This document shows positions 46,960-57,091 of a DNA stretch of 64,000 bases, piece by piece (position 1 is the stretch's first letter; every line of letters starts with the position of its first letter). The translations under genes were made by a program, and so were the position numbers. A model generated the notes under the pieces. That model had not been told where the DNA came from, searched no databases, and worked only from the letters and a program-made list of their open reading frames with translations. Source of the stretch: Psychroflexus lacisalsi (GTDB lineage Bacteria > Bacteroidota > Bacteroidia > Flavobacteriales > Flavobacteriaceae); the NCBI RefSeq assembly GCF_020164495.1, contig NZ_JAIQYZ010000001.1, positions 1,302,001-1,366,000 on the forward strand. Direction: 5' to 3'.

Positions 46960-47602
46960 CTTTCATTTCTAGTTTTCGATCTGCCATATCTGCTAATTCT
47001 TCATTATGAGTTACAATGACAAAAGTTTGGTCAAACTCATCTCTCAATTTCAGAAATAACTGGTGCAGTTTGTTAGCAGAAGCTGAGTCAAGATTTCCAG
47101 AAGGTTCATCTGCAAAAATAACTTTAGGTTGGTTGATGAGGGCTCTCGCAACAGCTACTCGCTGTTGTTCACCACCGCTCAACTCATTGGGTTTATGGTT
47201 TGCCCTATGTTTAAGGTCTAAATATCCAAGCAACTCCATAGCCTTTTTCTCCGCGTCGACTCGAGAAGTATTTTTTATAAAGGCAGGAATACAAATATTT
47301 TCTATAGCCGAAAATTCAGGTAAAAGTTGATGAAACTGAAAGATAAATCCTATATTTTCATTTCTAAATCTAGCCAGGGCTTTTTTCTTGAGCCCATTGA
47401 TTTGCTGACCATTTATTTCGAGAAAAGAGTCTTTATTTTGATCTGGCTGTTCCAATGTACCAAGGATCTGAAGCAAGGTAGTTTTCCCTACACCAGAAGG
47501 TCCCACAATGGAAATAATTTCCTTTTGTTGAATCTCTAAATTTATATTATCAAGAACTTTCAGCTCACCGTAGTGTTTGCTGATGTGTTTAGCCTTTATC
47601 AT
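46943..47602 (-). CDS. ABC transporter ATP-binding protein, LolD-like
   Basis: 219 residues. Walker [16 protein letters not shown]-loop region [14 protein letters not shown], signature [15 protein letters not shown], Walker [15 protein letters not shown] and H-loop IVTHNEELA. The FQFHQLL and NLDS features fit the LolD/MacB group, which drives lipoprotein release or efflux. No permease is next to it; the partner must be elsewhere. Overlaps the following TIGR02757 gene. Confidence 0.9.
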   Translation of the reverse strand: MIKAKHISKHYGELKVLDNINLEIQQKEIISIVGPSGVGKTTLLQILGTLEQPDQNKDSFLEINGQQINGLKKKALARFRNENIGFIFQFHQLLPEFSAIENICIPAFIKNTSRVDAEKKAMELLGYLDLKHRANHKPNELSGGEQQRVAVARALINQPKVIFADEPSGNLDSASANKLHQLFLKLRDEFDQTFVIVTHNEELADMADRKLEMKDGQFV

Positions 47603-47775
47603 GAATTATTATTGAAATTCAAAAGTCAGAATAAAATCTGAATTAAAAAAAACAATAGCTTTTACAATTAGTTTAAAACCAATTTGATATAAGATTTTTT
47701 CCAGCTACTAATATTTCCTTAAATGAAAAAATGATGTTTAATATATATGTAAATTTGTTCAACAAAATATAATTT

Positions 47776-48321
47776 ATGTCAGATCAAAAATTTGAATTAG
47801 CAACTTTCGCCAACGGTTGTTTCTGGTGTACAGAAGCTGTTTTTCAACGTCTTGAAGGAGTAAGAGGAGTGAAGTCAGGTTTTACTGGGGGCAGCATAAA
47901 AAATCCTCCCTACAGAGAAGTGGTCATGGGAAGAACAGGCCATGCAGAAGCAATCCAGATAGAATACAATCCAGAAATTGTTGATTATAAAACATTGCTT
48001 TATGTGTTTTTTTCCACTCATGATCCCACAACATTAAATAGACAAGGCTATGATGTTGGTGAACAATACAGGAGTGAAATATTTTATCATACAGCCTCTC
48101 AAAAAGAAATTGCAGAGTCAGTGATTAGTGAGATAGAAGCTGAAAAAATTTTTCAAGATAAAATTGTGACTCAACTCTCTGAAGCATCTCAGTTTTACAC
48201 AGCAGAAGAAGAACATCAAAACTTTTATAATAATTTTACTGAAAACAGATATTGTCAGTTGATTATAGAACCAAAGCTTGCTACGTTAAGAAAAAAGTTT
48301 AGTCACCAACTTAAATCCTAA
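47776..48321 (+). CDS. msrA: peptide-methionine (S)-S-oxide reductase
   Basis: 181 residues. Catalytic GCFWCTEAVFQRLEGVRGV and downstream SGFTGGSIKNPPYREVVMGRTGHAE match MsrA. It reduces oxidised methionine. TAAATTTG at 47750-47757 could be a -7 box, but no clean -33 TTG precedes it. It is 3 nt upstream of folE, so the two are probably co-transcribed. Confidence 0.95.
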   Translation: MSDQKFELATFANGCFWCTEAVFQRLEGVRGVKSGFTGGSIKNPPYREVVMGRTGHAEAIQIEYNPEIVDYKTLLYVFFSTHDPTTLNRQGYDVGEQYRSEIFYHTASQKEIAESVISEIEAEKIFQDKIVTQLSEASQFYTAEEEHQNFYNNFTENRYCQLIIEPKLATLRKKFSHQLKS

Positions 48322-48324
48322 ATC

Positions 48325-48909
48325 ATGCCCTATAAAACCTACGAAGAATATACCCAACCTTTTGTTGACGAAGTAAAGTCTAACTACCTTTCGATTATTA
48401 AAAACATTGGTGAAGACCCATCCAGAAATGGAATATTGAAAACACCAGAGCGCGCTGCTAAAGCTATGCAGTTTCTTACTCAGGGTTATGAAATGGATCC
48501 TGAGAAAATATTGCTTGGGGCTATGTTTGAAGAAGATTATGATGACATGGTCTTGATTAAAGACATAGAACTATATTCGCTTTGTGAGCATCACATGCTT
48601 CCTTTTTTTGGAAAAGTTCATGTTGCATACATTCCTAACGGAAAAATCGTTGGTTTGAGTAAGATTCCTAGAATTGTGGATGTTTTCGCTAGACGATTAC
48701 AAGTGCAGGAACGATTGACTCATGACATTTTAGAATGTATTAATACAACTTTACAACCTAAAGGCGTTGCTGTTGTTATTGAAGCCCAACACATGTGTAT
48801 GATGATGAGAGGTGTTCAAAAGCAGAATTCTGCGACAACAACTTCAGGATTTAGGGGTGAGTTTAAAAATCAGGAGACTAGAAATGAATTTTTAAAGTTG
48901 ATAGGTTAG
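48325..48909 (+). CDS. folE: GTP cyclohydrolase I
   Basis: 194 residues. Zinc ligands in [11 protein letters not shown] and [13 protein letters not shown]-binding [21 protein letters not shown]. Catalyses the first step of folate (and, via pterins, queuosine) synthesis. It starts 3 nt after msrA. Confidence 0.96.
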   Translation: MPYKTYEEYTQPFVDEVKSNYLSIIKNIGEDPSRNGILKTPERAAKAMQFLTQGYEMDPEKILLGAMFEEDYDDMVLIKDIELYSLCEHHMLPFFGKVHVAYIPNGKIVGLSKIPRIVDVFARRLQVQERLTHDILECINTTLQPKGVAVVIEAQHMCMMMRGVQKQNSATTTSGFRGEFKNQETRNEFLKLIG

Positions 48910-48960
48910 CAGAAGATTAAACTCGACTTGAAATAAAAAATGAAATTTCTAAAAATAAAT

Positions 48961-51777
48961 TTAGTACCACTTTCTTGTAAATAATTTGAATAGTGTGCCT
49001 AAATCAAGTGATACAATGAATCTAATTCTTTGGTCGTAGTTGTCATCTCCTATTTCCCAACCATTGCTAGAATATACAGGCAAATACAATTCAAAATAAT
49101 CTTCAACAAAACTTAAACGAATTCCTGAATCATAGACAAATTTCGGATTCGCATATCTATTCTTGTAAAAACCTGCATCAGCGTAAGCAAAAATCCAGTT
49201 CCATATGGTCGTACTTACATTTGTAGAAGTAATCCATTGATTAACAAATCTTTGATTAAATTGAGATTTAAAACCTCCTTCTGCCATAATAAACTGCTGG
49301 CTGAACAAACCGCTTTGTTCGCTTCTTCCGTAATAATTATAATCAAACAGGTAATCGGTTGGCCTGTCTAAGGCAAAGCTGAAAAAATTAGAATCTTGGG
49401 TGTCATTGTATAAAAACAAGCCGCCATAAAAGCGCAAGTTGATCTGTCTATTGTTATTATATAGCTTTCTAAAACTGAAAGTAGAAGACAATTTGCTGAA
49501 TTTTTGTGCTATTTGGTAATCAACGGAAGTGGTAAAAAACCGATCCAAATTTTTATCAGAAAAGTTATAGCGTATATTGAAAATATTATAGTTAGGTTCT
49601 TCAGTTTCTACAAATTCATTTTCATCTTGGTCAACATTCACTGTTCTTACAGATAAATTATGCCTGGCATTATCTCGTAAATCTTCAGGTCGATAAGTCA
49701 TGCTAATATACCCCGAATATCGCCTGTAAAATAAATCCTGATTATACGAAAATCGGGAGCCAGTCAGGCCGTATCTCACACTGAAGAGATCTTCGCCTTT
49801 CAAAAAATGAGTATAATCTATTGAAGCACCACCAACAACAGCATTACTGGTAAGCCCATATTTAGGATTGATTTTGAAGCTTAATTGTTTTGGGAGAAGT
49901 GAAGTGTTATATAATTTAGGTCCTAAAGCAAGTCCATCATAAAGATTGTATGTAAACTCTGGTGTGATAAACAATTGATTGTATTTTGGATCATCAATAT
50001 CTTCCAATAACCTGAACTGTAATGGCTTATTAAGAAGTCTTCCTCTGCTTTTTAAATTGTTTCTAGGGTTGAATTCTGGAATTATTCCTTCATAATTTAC
50101 AGCGACCTGATCACTTCCCAGATCCTTTAAATAAATTATAGTATCGTTTCTAAACGCATCAACCCAATTTTTGGAGATGATGCGGTCATCTTTCAATTGA
50201 TAAACAGCGACTGGCATTGAATTTCTGGTTTTATTTAGAATTTCAATTTCAAGTGAATCCGATATTTTTTTGACCTTTTTGATTTTAAAATCAATATCCT
50301 TTGGACTGCCCAAATAATTGGATTGAAACCAATTGATATCTTTTTCAGTAAGCGAAGAGACTATTTTAAAATAATCCTCTGGATTTGAGCGATTTAAACT
50401 ATTCTGGCTGAAGTAAATTTTTAAGCTTTCATTAACAATATCTTTTCCTAAATAGTCTTCCAAATACTTAAAACCAAGCCCTCCTTTATATGGATTGGAT
50501 AGTTTTTGATTGAATTTTAAAAGACTATCTTGAGGAAAGTCGACAGGTTGTCCAAGGTTTTGGCGGATAGTTGTTTGGTGTATAAAATTGTACCTATCAT
50601 TAAACATCAGGTCTGAAGCATGAAACCATTTCACACCGATGAAATTTGAGAATGTACCAAGTAATTTCACATCAGGATAGTAGGCATCGACATAATCCAT
50701 CATAACTTTTACCAGGATGGCATCTAGGAACCATTGACTTTCTCTGGTATTCATTAAAAGAGAACGTCTTAGATATTGATCGGTTAAAGTTTTTAGAACT
50801 TTGATGTCGTATTGGAAGCCATCAGGAAAAGGTCTTATAAAGCTAGGAAGTTGATTGAGTCCATAAACAGGGGAAAGATTGTAATCTTCCTCAGTTACCA
50901 TCATGGTCTCAAATCCAAATTCACCAAACTGATCCTCTAAAAAGTATACAATTCTATCTAGAATTAAAGCTTCAATTTCTGGACGTAATGAGCTGTCTTT
51001 TAGATTAGTATAAATTTTAACGTGGTCGGTTTGTATAGATTCGAAATTATCAATTCGTTTCACGAAAAGAGTTGTTCCTGCTAAAGCTTCTCCTGTCAGA
51101 TTCACTTTTTGATATCCTGTAAGAACACTTTCTTCTTTTTTGGAATTGAAGATTGATTTAATAGAATATGTGTTCGGATATTCAAAACTTAAGTCATAAT
51201 CTAATTTTTGTAACGGGAAATCGTTTAAATCTTTATGGCTATATAAAATCCAGTCTTCTTCCAGTATTGCAGGAAGTATGAGCCAATCTTTTAAATTCAG
51301 TTCTCGATCATTCCATCCAAATCCTGTGAATTTTTGATCTGGTATAATAAGCGAGTAGTTAAGATTGATGTCAATAGACTCTCCAGGAGGAAGCTCTTTA
51401 TTTATATCAACCTGAATCAAATCAACTTGGCCTTCGACAAATCTCCAATTAGAATCGGTGTTTGATGAAGACAGAGAATGGATGGTCGTTCCTCCTCTTT
51501 CATAGTCTGATGCAAAGTGAAACCGTCTCACAAATTCCTGAGCGTAACGCTTGGCAAGTGGACTATTTTTATCTGAAAAGGCATTCTGCCAATTGTACAA
51601 ATAAATAGAACTTAAAGGTGTTTCGCTAGTGTTCTTGAAAGTGATAGTTTGTAATATCGTAAGTGTTTTGAGATTTTCAGACGTAATAATTTCTGCTTTC
51701 ACTTTATTTTGTGCTCTAGCAGAAACAGAAAATAATGTGAATAAAAATAAAGTGTATAATAGATATCTATTTTTCAA
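48961..51777 (-). CDS. outer-membrane protein with degenerate M1-peptidase-like N-terminus
   Basis: 938 residues, TTG start (no ATG possible without losing the signal peptide KNRYLLYTLFLFTLFSVSARA). The N-terminal half resembles an M1 aminopeptidase scaffold but lacks the HExxH zinc motif: the equivalent stretch reads TLTDQYLRRSLLM and the downstream helix ESQWFLDAILVKVMM. The C-terminal about 330 residues are a beta-barrel ending LFTRKWY. So it is probably an outer-membrane barrel with a non-peptidase front domain; role unknown. Its start overlaps the secreted nuclease gene's stop by 4 nt. Confidence 0.75.
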   Translation of the reverse strand: MKNRYLLYTLFLFTLFSVSARAQNKVKAEIITSENLKTLTILQTITFKNTSETPLSSIYLYNWQNAFSDKNSPLAKRYAQEFVRRFHFASDYERGGTTIHSLSSSNTDSNWRFVEGQVDLIQVDINKELPPGESIDINLNYSLIIPDQKFTGFGWNDRELNLKDWLILPAILEEDWILYSHKDLNDFPLQKLDYDLSFEYPNTYSIKSIFNSKKEESVLTGYQKVNLTGEALAGTTLFVKRIDNFESIQTDHVKIYTNLKDSSLRPEIEALILDRIVYFLEDQFGEFGFETMMVTEEDYNLSPVYGLNQLPSFIRPFPDGFQYDIKVLKTLTDQYLRRSLLMNTRESQWFLDAILVKVMMDYVDAYYPDVKLLGTFSNFIGVKWFHASDLMFNDRYNFIHQTTIRQNLGQPVDFPQDSLLKFNQKLSNPYKGGLGFKYLEDYLGKDIVNESLKIYFSQNSLNRSNPEDYFKIVSSLTEKDINWFQSNYLGSPKDIDFKIKKVKKISDSLEIEILNKTRNSMPVAVYQLKDDRIISKNWVDAFRNDTIIYLKDLGSDQVAVNYEGIIPEFNPRNNLKSRGRLLNKPLQFRLLEDIDDPKYNQLFITPEFTYNLYDGLALGPKLYNTSLLPKQLSFKINPKYGLTSNAVVGGASIDYTHFLKGEDLFSVRYGLTGSRFSYNQDLFYRRYSGYISMTYRPEDLRDNARHNLSVRTVNVDQDENEFVETEEPNYNIFNIRYNFSDKNLDRFFTTSVDYQIAQKFSKLSSTFSFRKLYNNNRQINLRFYGGLFLYNDTQDSNFFSFALDRPTDYLFDYNYYGRSEQSGLFSQQFIMAEGGFKSQFNQRFVNQWITSTNVSTTIWNWIFAYADAGFYKNRYANPKFVYDSGIRLSFVEDYFELYLPVYSSNGWEIGDDNYDQRIRFIVSLDLGTLFKLFTRKWY

Positions 51778-52997
51778 TGGCTTACGTAAAATTTTTGTGT
51801 TGTTGGTAATTGCTCCACTCTCATGTAATACAAACCATTAGATAGGGTTGATGTATCAATCGATTCATTTGTATTAGAAACGATAAAGTTAAAAACTTCT
51901 TGTCCTAAAACATTGTAAATCTTACTTCTTGAAAACAATAATTCCGGACTGAATTTTAGATTCAAATTTTGAGAAACAATATTACCAGTGATAAAAGTTA
52001 CTGAATCTGTAATATCATATGATGGTTTAGATAGAAAATTACCACTTACTGCCAGATTCATCACAACAGGTAAGTGGTCGCTCATCTGATAGAGTAGTTC
52101 TCTTAATTCTGAACCAAACTCTCCATCACAATCACTACTATTGATAGTATTATTGTAACAATTAGAATTATTTCCCCAGGCTTTATAGCTGTCCTCAACG
52201 TAAGTTATCGCATTCGCTTCTGAAATCATCGCGTTTGAAATTAACATGATATCAAACCTATCATCCAGACCTCCACCAGCTCCAAAGTCATCAAATTCTG
52301 CACTGCTTGTGCGAGTACTTTGGGTATGGGTACCAGCAAAAGAGGCGTTATTATTCCAATCTCCAGATGCATTTATTGGATCTATCATATTTAAAGCGTT
52401 TGTTCCATTCAATAAAACCTGATATCCTTGTTCAGAAGATGAATACATATTAAAATCACCTGCTAGAAGAATGTTTGCCTCTTCTGGAAAATTCTGAATG
52501 TAATTTATGAATTGTCGAGCCTCAAAAAGACGTTCATTTTCAGAAGCTATAGAAGCCTTAAAATGAGCCACAAACACCTCAAGTTGTATTTCAGAATTTG
52601 TATTCAATTCAAAACTATAGTGATTTATACTTCTAACGTTAGTTTCTATTTGATCGGTATAGTTCAAGGTAAACTTTTCAGAATTGAAATAAACCAATTG
52701 ATGAATCAAGGAAGCCCCTGAGGAGTTAAATAGAAAAGGGGACTGAACGATTTCCGCAGAAGTATAAAGAAATGATTCATTTAAAATCTTTTGTGCATCG
52801 TTTTGCGATTCAACCTCACAAACCATAAATAAATCGGGGTGATAAGTACTCAATATCGTATTCAGAATTTCTGTTCTATTGGTTGGTGGAGCACTTGAAA
52901 AATTTAATAAGTTATAGAACATAGTCTTTATTTCTGCTTGCCCAAAACTCAACAGGGTGAAAAGAAAAGCAAAAAATAAATACACTATTTTTTTCAT
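51774..52997 (-). CDS. secreted endonuclease/exonuclease/phosphatase-family protein with T9SS type A sorting domain
   Basis: 407 residues. Signal peptide (KKIVYLFFAFLFTLLSFGQ), then the metallo-phosphodiesterase fold: TMFYNLLNFSSAP, VCEVESQNDA, VAHFKAS, LLAGDFNMYSSS, MLISNAMI and SDHLPVVMNL. The last about 70 residues are a T9SS type A sorting domain (SRSKIYNVLGQEVFNF; NGLYYMRVEQ). It is secreted and may be cell-surface attached, where it probably degrades DNA or phospholipid headgroups. Starts 3 nt after the LOG-family gene. Confidence 0.9.
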   Translation of the reverse strand: MKKIVYLFFAFLFTLLSFGQAEIKTMFYNLLNFSSAPPTNRTEILNTILSTYHPDLFMVCEVESQNDAQKILNESFLYTSAEIVQSPFLFNSSGASLIHQLVYFNSEKFTLNYTDQIETNVRSINHYSFELNTNSEIQLEVFVAHFKASIASENERLFEARQFINYIQNFPEEANILLAGDFNMYSSSEQGYQVLLNGTNALNMIDPINASGDWNNNASFAGTHTQSTRTSSAEFDDFGAGGGLDDRFDIMLISNAMISEANAITYVEDSYKAWGNNSNCYNNTINSSDCDGEFGSELRELLYQMSDHLPVVMNLAVSGNFLSKPSYDITDSVTFITGNIVSQNLNLKFSPELLFSRSKIYNVLGQEVFNFIVSNTNESIDTSTLSNGLYYMRVEQLPTTQKFYVSH

Positions 52998-53000
52998 GAA

Positions 53001-53687
53001 TTAAAAATTTGGACTCAAATCATACTGATTGTAAAATTTATCAAGAATTTCTACGACTTCATCTTCAGTGTCTACAAGCTCTATGAGATCAAGATCTTCA
53101 ATACTCACAGTTTTAAGCTTTTCTGCCAAAGTAGTTTTTATCCAATCTAGTAATCCACTCCAGAATTCAGTCCCCACGAGGATGATAGGAAACTTGTCTA
53201 TTTTTCTTGTTTGAATAAGAGTGATAGCCTCAAAAAGCTCATCTAAAGTTCCAAAACCTCCAGGCATTACCACAAATCCTTGAGAGTATTTTACAAACAT
53301 CACTTTTCTAACAAAGAAGTAATCAAAATCAAGGTTTTTGTTCGCATCAATATAAGGATTGTCATGCTGCTCAAAGGGTAAATCGATATTAAGTCCAACG
53401 GAGGTTCCGCCTCCAAGATTGGCTCCTTTATTTCCAGCCTCCATAATTCCTGGACCGCCTCCGGTGATGATACCATAACCTTGATCCACTATTTTATTGG
53501 CTACTTTCACAGCCAGTTCGTAGTACTTTTCCCCCGGTTTGGTTCTTGCAGACCCAAAAACAGAAACACAAGGTCCAATTTCACTTAAGCGTTCGTAACC
53601 ATATACGAACTCGCTCATGATTTTGAATAAAGCCCAGCTATCATTTGTTTTTATTTCATTCCAGTTTTTAGGATGTTTATCGACCAT
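53001..53687 (-). CDS. LOG family protein (nucleotide-5'-monophosphate phosphoribohydrolase-like)
   Basis: 228 residues. Signature motifs of the TIGR00730/LOG group: SVFGSARTKPGEKYYELA, ITGGGPGIMEAGNKGA and PGGFGTLDELFEAI. Plant LOG enzymes release free cytokinins; bacterial members hydrolyse nucleoside monophosphates. Lies 6 nt after uvrA and 3 nt before the secreted nuclease gene. Confidence 0.9.
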   Translation of the reverse strand: MVDKHPKNWNEIKTNDSWALFKIMSEFVYGYERLSEIGPCVSVFGSARTKPGEKYYELAVKVANKIVDQGYGIITGGGPGIMEAGNKGANLGGGTSVGLNIDLPFEQHDNPYIDANKNLDFDYFFVRKVMFVKYSQGFVVMPGGFGTLDELFEAITLIQTRKIDKFPIILVGTEFWSGLLDWIKTTLAEKLKTVSIEDLDLIELVDTEDEVVEILDKFYNQYDLSPNF

Positions 53688-53693
53688 AATATT

Positions 53694-56531
53694 TTATTTA
53701 AGTTCTTTTTTTAGAAATTGAGCGGTGTAGCTTTCAGTGTTTTTAGCAATTTGTTCTGGAGTGCCTTTTGCCACCAATTCTCCACCTTTTTTTCCACCTT
53801 CATAACCAATGTCAAAAATATAGTCTGCAAGTTTAATCACATCCATATTATGTTCAATGATTAATACGGAATTTCCTTTATCCACCAATTTCTGCAGGAC
53901 TTCCATAAGGACTCGTATATCTTCAAAATGAAGGCCGGTTGTAGGTTCATCTAAAATATAAAAAGTATTTCCGGTACTTATTTTTGAAAGCTCTGTTGCA
54001 AGTTTTATTCGCTGTGCTTCACCACCAGATAAGGTTGTACTTTGCTGACCAAGAGTTATATAACCTAAACCAACATCTTTAATAGTTTTTAATTTTCTGT
54101 AGATTTTAGGTATAGGTTCAAAAAAAGGTGTCGCTTCATCAATAGTCATTTGTAGAACATCGCTTATAGACTTCCCTTTGTAACGAATTTCCAGAGTCTC
54201 CCGATTAAAACGCTTGCCCATGCAGGTTTCACATTCGACGTAAACATCTGGTAAAAAATTCATTTCGATGACTTTTACGCCCGCACCACCGCAAGTTTCA
54301 CAGCGCCCGCCTTTAACATTAAAACTAAATCTTCCTGGCTTATAACCTCTTATAAGTGCTTCGGGTGTTTTTGCAAACAAACTCCGTATTTCACCAAAAA
54401 CTCCAGTGTATGTGGCTGGATTGGAACGCGGTGTTCTTCCTATTGGTGATTGATTTATATCTATTACTTTATCTAAATGTTTGAGCCCTCTCACTGTTTT
54501 GTGAGGAAGTGCTTCCATTTTTCCGTTGAAAAAATGATTATTCAACACAGGGTAAAGCGTATCATTGATAAGTGTTGATTTTCCGCTGCCTGAAACTCCT
54601 GTTACAACAATAAGTTTACCTAGAGGAATTTTAATGGATACATCTTTTAGGTTATTTCCTGTTGCATTCAGTAAGTGTAAATGTTTTCCATTACCCTTTC
54701 TTCTCTTGGCTGGGATTTCAATTTCTCTCTTTCCAGAAAGATAGTCAGCAGTAAGTGTATCATGTGTGAGGATGGTTTTAGGGTCACCTTCACTTATAAT
54801 TTCTCCACCATTTTTTCCAGCATGCGGACCAATGTCTATAACGTGGTCTGCTCTTTCTATCATGTCTTTATCGTGTTCTACAACAATTATAGAATTCCCT
54901 AAATCCCGTAAGGAAACAAGCGAATTAATAAGTTTTTCATTGTCGCGTTGGTGTAGACCAATACTTGGTTCATCAAGAATGTATAAAACTCCAACCAATT
55001 GCGAACCAATTTGCGTTGCCAATCGGATTCGCTGAGCTTCTCCACCAGATAAAGTTTTAGATCCTCGATTTAAGTTGAGATAATTCAGTCCAACGTCTTC
55101 CAAAAATGAGAGCCTGGTTTTAATTTCTTTAATGATCTCTTCAGCTATTTTCTGTTCACTTTCACTAAACCTTTCCAAGATATTTTTGAAAAAATCTACC
55201 AGTTCATCGACATCCATATTGACAATATCTGCCATGTTTTTTCCGTCGATCTTGTAGTAAAGCGATTCTTTCCTCAATCGGCTTCCTCCACAAGTTTCAC
55301 ATGGTTTTTTATCCATGTATTTTTTTGCCCAGCGCTTAAGAGATGCTGAAGATTCCTTTTGATTAAATGTATCCTCAATGAATTTTGCAACGCCCTCAAA
55401 ATTATAACTAAATGTTTTACTCACTTTTGAAGTTTCGCTGTATTTCTTAAAACTGGCTTTACCACCGTGAAGAATAACTTCTAGAGCCTCTTTGGGGATA
55501 TCCTGAATTGGATCTGTTAATTCAAAGTTGAAATGTTCTGCAATAGAACGTAGTTGTTTGAATACCCAATTGTTTTTCTTCTCTTTTCCATGTGGTTCAA
55601 TTCCTCCGGCTTTTATGGATAGAGAAGGGTCGGGAATAATTCTATCTAAATTGATTTCAAAAACTTCACCTAGTCCATTGCAGTTTGGACAAGCACCCTT
55701 TGGGGAATTAAAGGAAAAATTATTTGGTTCTGGGTTAGGGTAGGAGATACCTGTTGTAGGACACATGAGGTTACGGCTGAAGAATTTTGGATCTTCTTTG
55801 CCATGTTCCAAAATCATCATCACATTATTGCCTTGCTTCATAGCTGTTGCAATACTTTCGCTTAATCGTTTATTGGTATTGGTGTCATCGTCGACTTTCA
55901 GTCGATCGACGACCACTTCAATGTCGTGGATCTTATAGCGATCTACCTTCATTCCTTTCTCGATGTCTTTTATTTCGCCATCAATTCTTACCTTCAGAAA
56001 GCCTTGTTTGGCAACTTGTTCAAAAAGTTCTCTGTAGTGTCCTTTCCTAGAGCGAATGATTGGTGCTAAAATATTTACTCGTTTACCCTCAAAGTCTTCA
56101 ACAATTTTATTCTGGATTTGTTCATCTGTAAAACTCACCATTTTTTCACCAGTTTTGTAACTATAAGCAGTTCCGACTCTGGCGAAAAGAAGTCTTAAGA
56201 AATCATAGATTTCAGTGATTGTTCCAACTGTACTTCGGGGACTTTTGGAGGTAGTTTTTTGTTCAATGGCTATCACAGGGGATAAACCATCGATTTTATC
56301 GACATCTGGACGCTCCAGTCCATCTAAAAACTGTCTGGCATAAGCAGAAAAAGTCTCTATATATCTACGCTGACCTTCAGCATAAATGGTATCGAACGCA
56401 AGAGACGATTTTCCAGAACCAGATAAGCCTGTGATCACCACAAGTTTATTTCTAGGTATGTTAACGTCAATGTCTTTTAAATTATGGACTCTAGCCCCAA
56501 GGACTTCAATAAATTCTTCTTTTTTCTTCAT
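53694..56531 (-). CDS. uvrA: excinuclease ABC subunit A
   Basis: 945 residues from the ATG at 56531 (an upstream alternative start at 56600 adds 23 non-family residues). Two ATPase modules: Walker A GLSGSGKSSLAFDT and GVSGSGKSTLINDT, signatures KTLSGGEAQRIRLA and TTLSGGEAQRIKLA. Zinc modules: CPNCNGLGEVF, CETCGGSRL and CETCGGAGVKV...CETCMGKRF. It recognises DNA damage for nucleotide excision repair. First gene of a four-gene minus-strand run. Confidence 0.97.
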   Translation of the reverse strand: MKKKEEFIEVLGARVHNLKDIDVNIPRNKLVVITGLSGSGKSSLAFDTIYAEGQRRYIETFSAYARQFLDGLERPDVDKIDGLSPVIAIEQKTTSKSPRSTVGTITEIYDFLRLLFARVGTAYSYKTGEKMVSFTDEQIQNKIVEDFEGKRVNILAPIIRSRKGHYRELFEQVAKQGFLKVRIDGEIKDIEKGMKVDRYKIHDIEVVVDRLKVDDDTNTNKRLSESIATAMKQGNNVMMILEHGKEDPKFFSRNLMCPTTGISYPNPEPNNFSFNSPKGACPNCNGLGEVFEINLDRIIPDPSLSIKAGGIEPHGKEKKNNWVFKQLRSIAEHFNFELTDPIQDIPKEALEVILHGGKASFKKYSETSKVSKTFSYNFEGVAKFIEDTFNQKESSASLKRWAKKYMDKKPCETCGGSRLRKESLYYKIDGKNMADIVNMDVDELVDFFKNILERFSESEQKIAEEIIKEIKTRLSFLEDVGLNYLNLNRGSKTLSGGEAQRIRLATQIGSQLVGVLYILDEPSIGLHQRDNEKLINSLVSLRDLGNSIIVVEHDKDMIERADHVIDIGPHAGKNGGEIISEGDPKTILTHDTLTADYLSGKREIEIPAKRRKGNGKHLHLLNATGNNLKDVSIKIPLGKLIVVTGVSGSGKSTLINDTLYPVLNNHFFNGKMEALPHKTVRGLKHLDKVIDINQSPIGRTPRSNPATYTGVFGEIRSLFAKTPEALIRGYKPGRFSFNVKGGRCETCGGAGVKVIEMNFLPDVYVECETCMGKRFNRETLEIRYKGKSISDVLQMTIDEATPFFEPIPKIYRKLKTIKDVGLGYITLGQQSTTLSGGEAQRIKLATELSKISTGNTFYILDEPTTGLHFEDIRVLMEVLQKLVDKGNSVLIIEHNMDVIKLADYIFDIGYEGGKKGGELVAKGTPEQIAKNTESYTAQFLKKELK

Positions 56532-56649
56532 AGCAATTTCAACGCGCGAATTTAAGTAAACAAAATGATATTGGGAGGGATAATACCATTTGCTTATCAA
56601 TTGTTGAAAGCCTCAATTTAATTGGATATACTGGGTTCTTTAGAAATAC

Positions 56650-56949
56650 TCAAATCGTGATTCCTGCAGGCAATAAATCCTTGTATTTGAGCCTGTTTCT
56701 TCTAAAGAATTTTGCAACTTCGGGCGATGTAGGCATTACCTTGATGCGTGTATCAATAAAGCTATCTAAGATTTTTGAAAAGAATATATTTTGAATTTCT
56801 GAATCTATAAATTGTTCAGGAATTGTAAGTTTTGTTAAAAAAATTTTACGGTCATGTTCGGAAAATTCAACAGCTAAAAGTTCACCATCGATTTTTGTTT
56901 CATACTGTCTTTGAAACTCATTTTTGGTTACTTCAAAGTCTTTATTCAT
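56650..56949 (-). CDS. small NATD1-type GNAT-like protein
   Basis: 99 residues. The pattern VTKNEFQRQYETKIDGELLA, KIFLTKLTIPEQF and KVMPTSPEVAKFFRRNRLKY follows the small GNAT-like family of NATD1/YjdJ. The usual acetyl-CoA loop (Gly-x-Gly) is not evident: that stretch reads IDSEIQNIFFSKIL. It may be an inactive paralogue. Own start is the ATG at 56949; the upstream CAAAGGTA at 57030-57037 looks like a minus-strand -7 box. Confidence 0.65.
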   Translation of the reverse strand: MNKDFEVTKNEFQRQYETKIDGELLAVEFSEHDRKIFLTKLTIPEQFIDSEIQNIFFSKILDSFIDTRIKVMPTSPEVAKFFRRNRLKYKDLLPAGITI

Positions 56950-57091
56950 AATTTCAAAGATTTGTAAAATTTAATTTTGAAAAATTACCTCACAAAGCTT
57001 GTCGCATTGTTAATTAATTTATTGAGATACAAAGGTAAACAATAAATTTAAACCCTATTTTTGCAATTGATTATTTTAAATTATAAAAGAG

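Noticed and set aside
47750-47757. Confident msrA promoter
   Set aside because: The -7 box TAAATTTG is good, but no TTG lies at the expected distance upstream, so only a weak note is kept.
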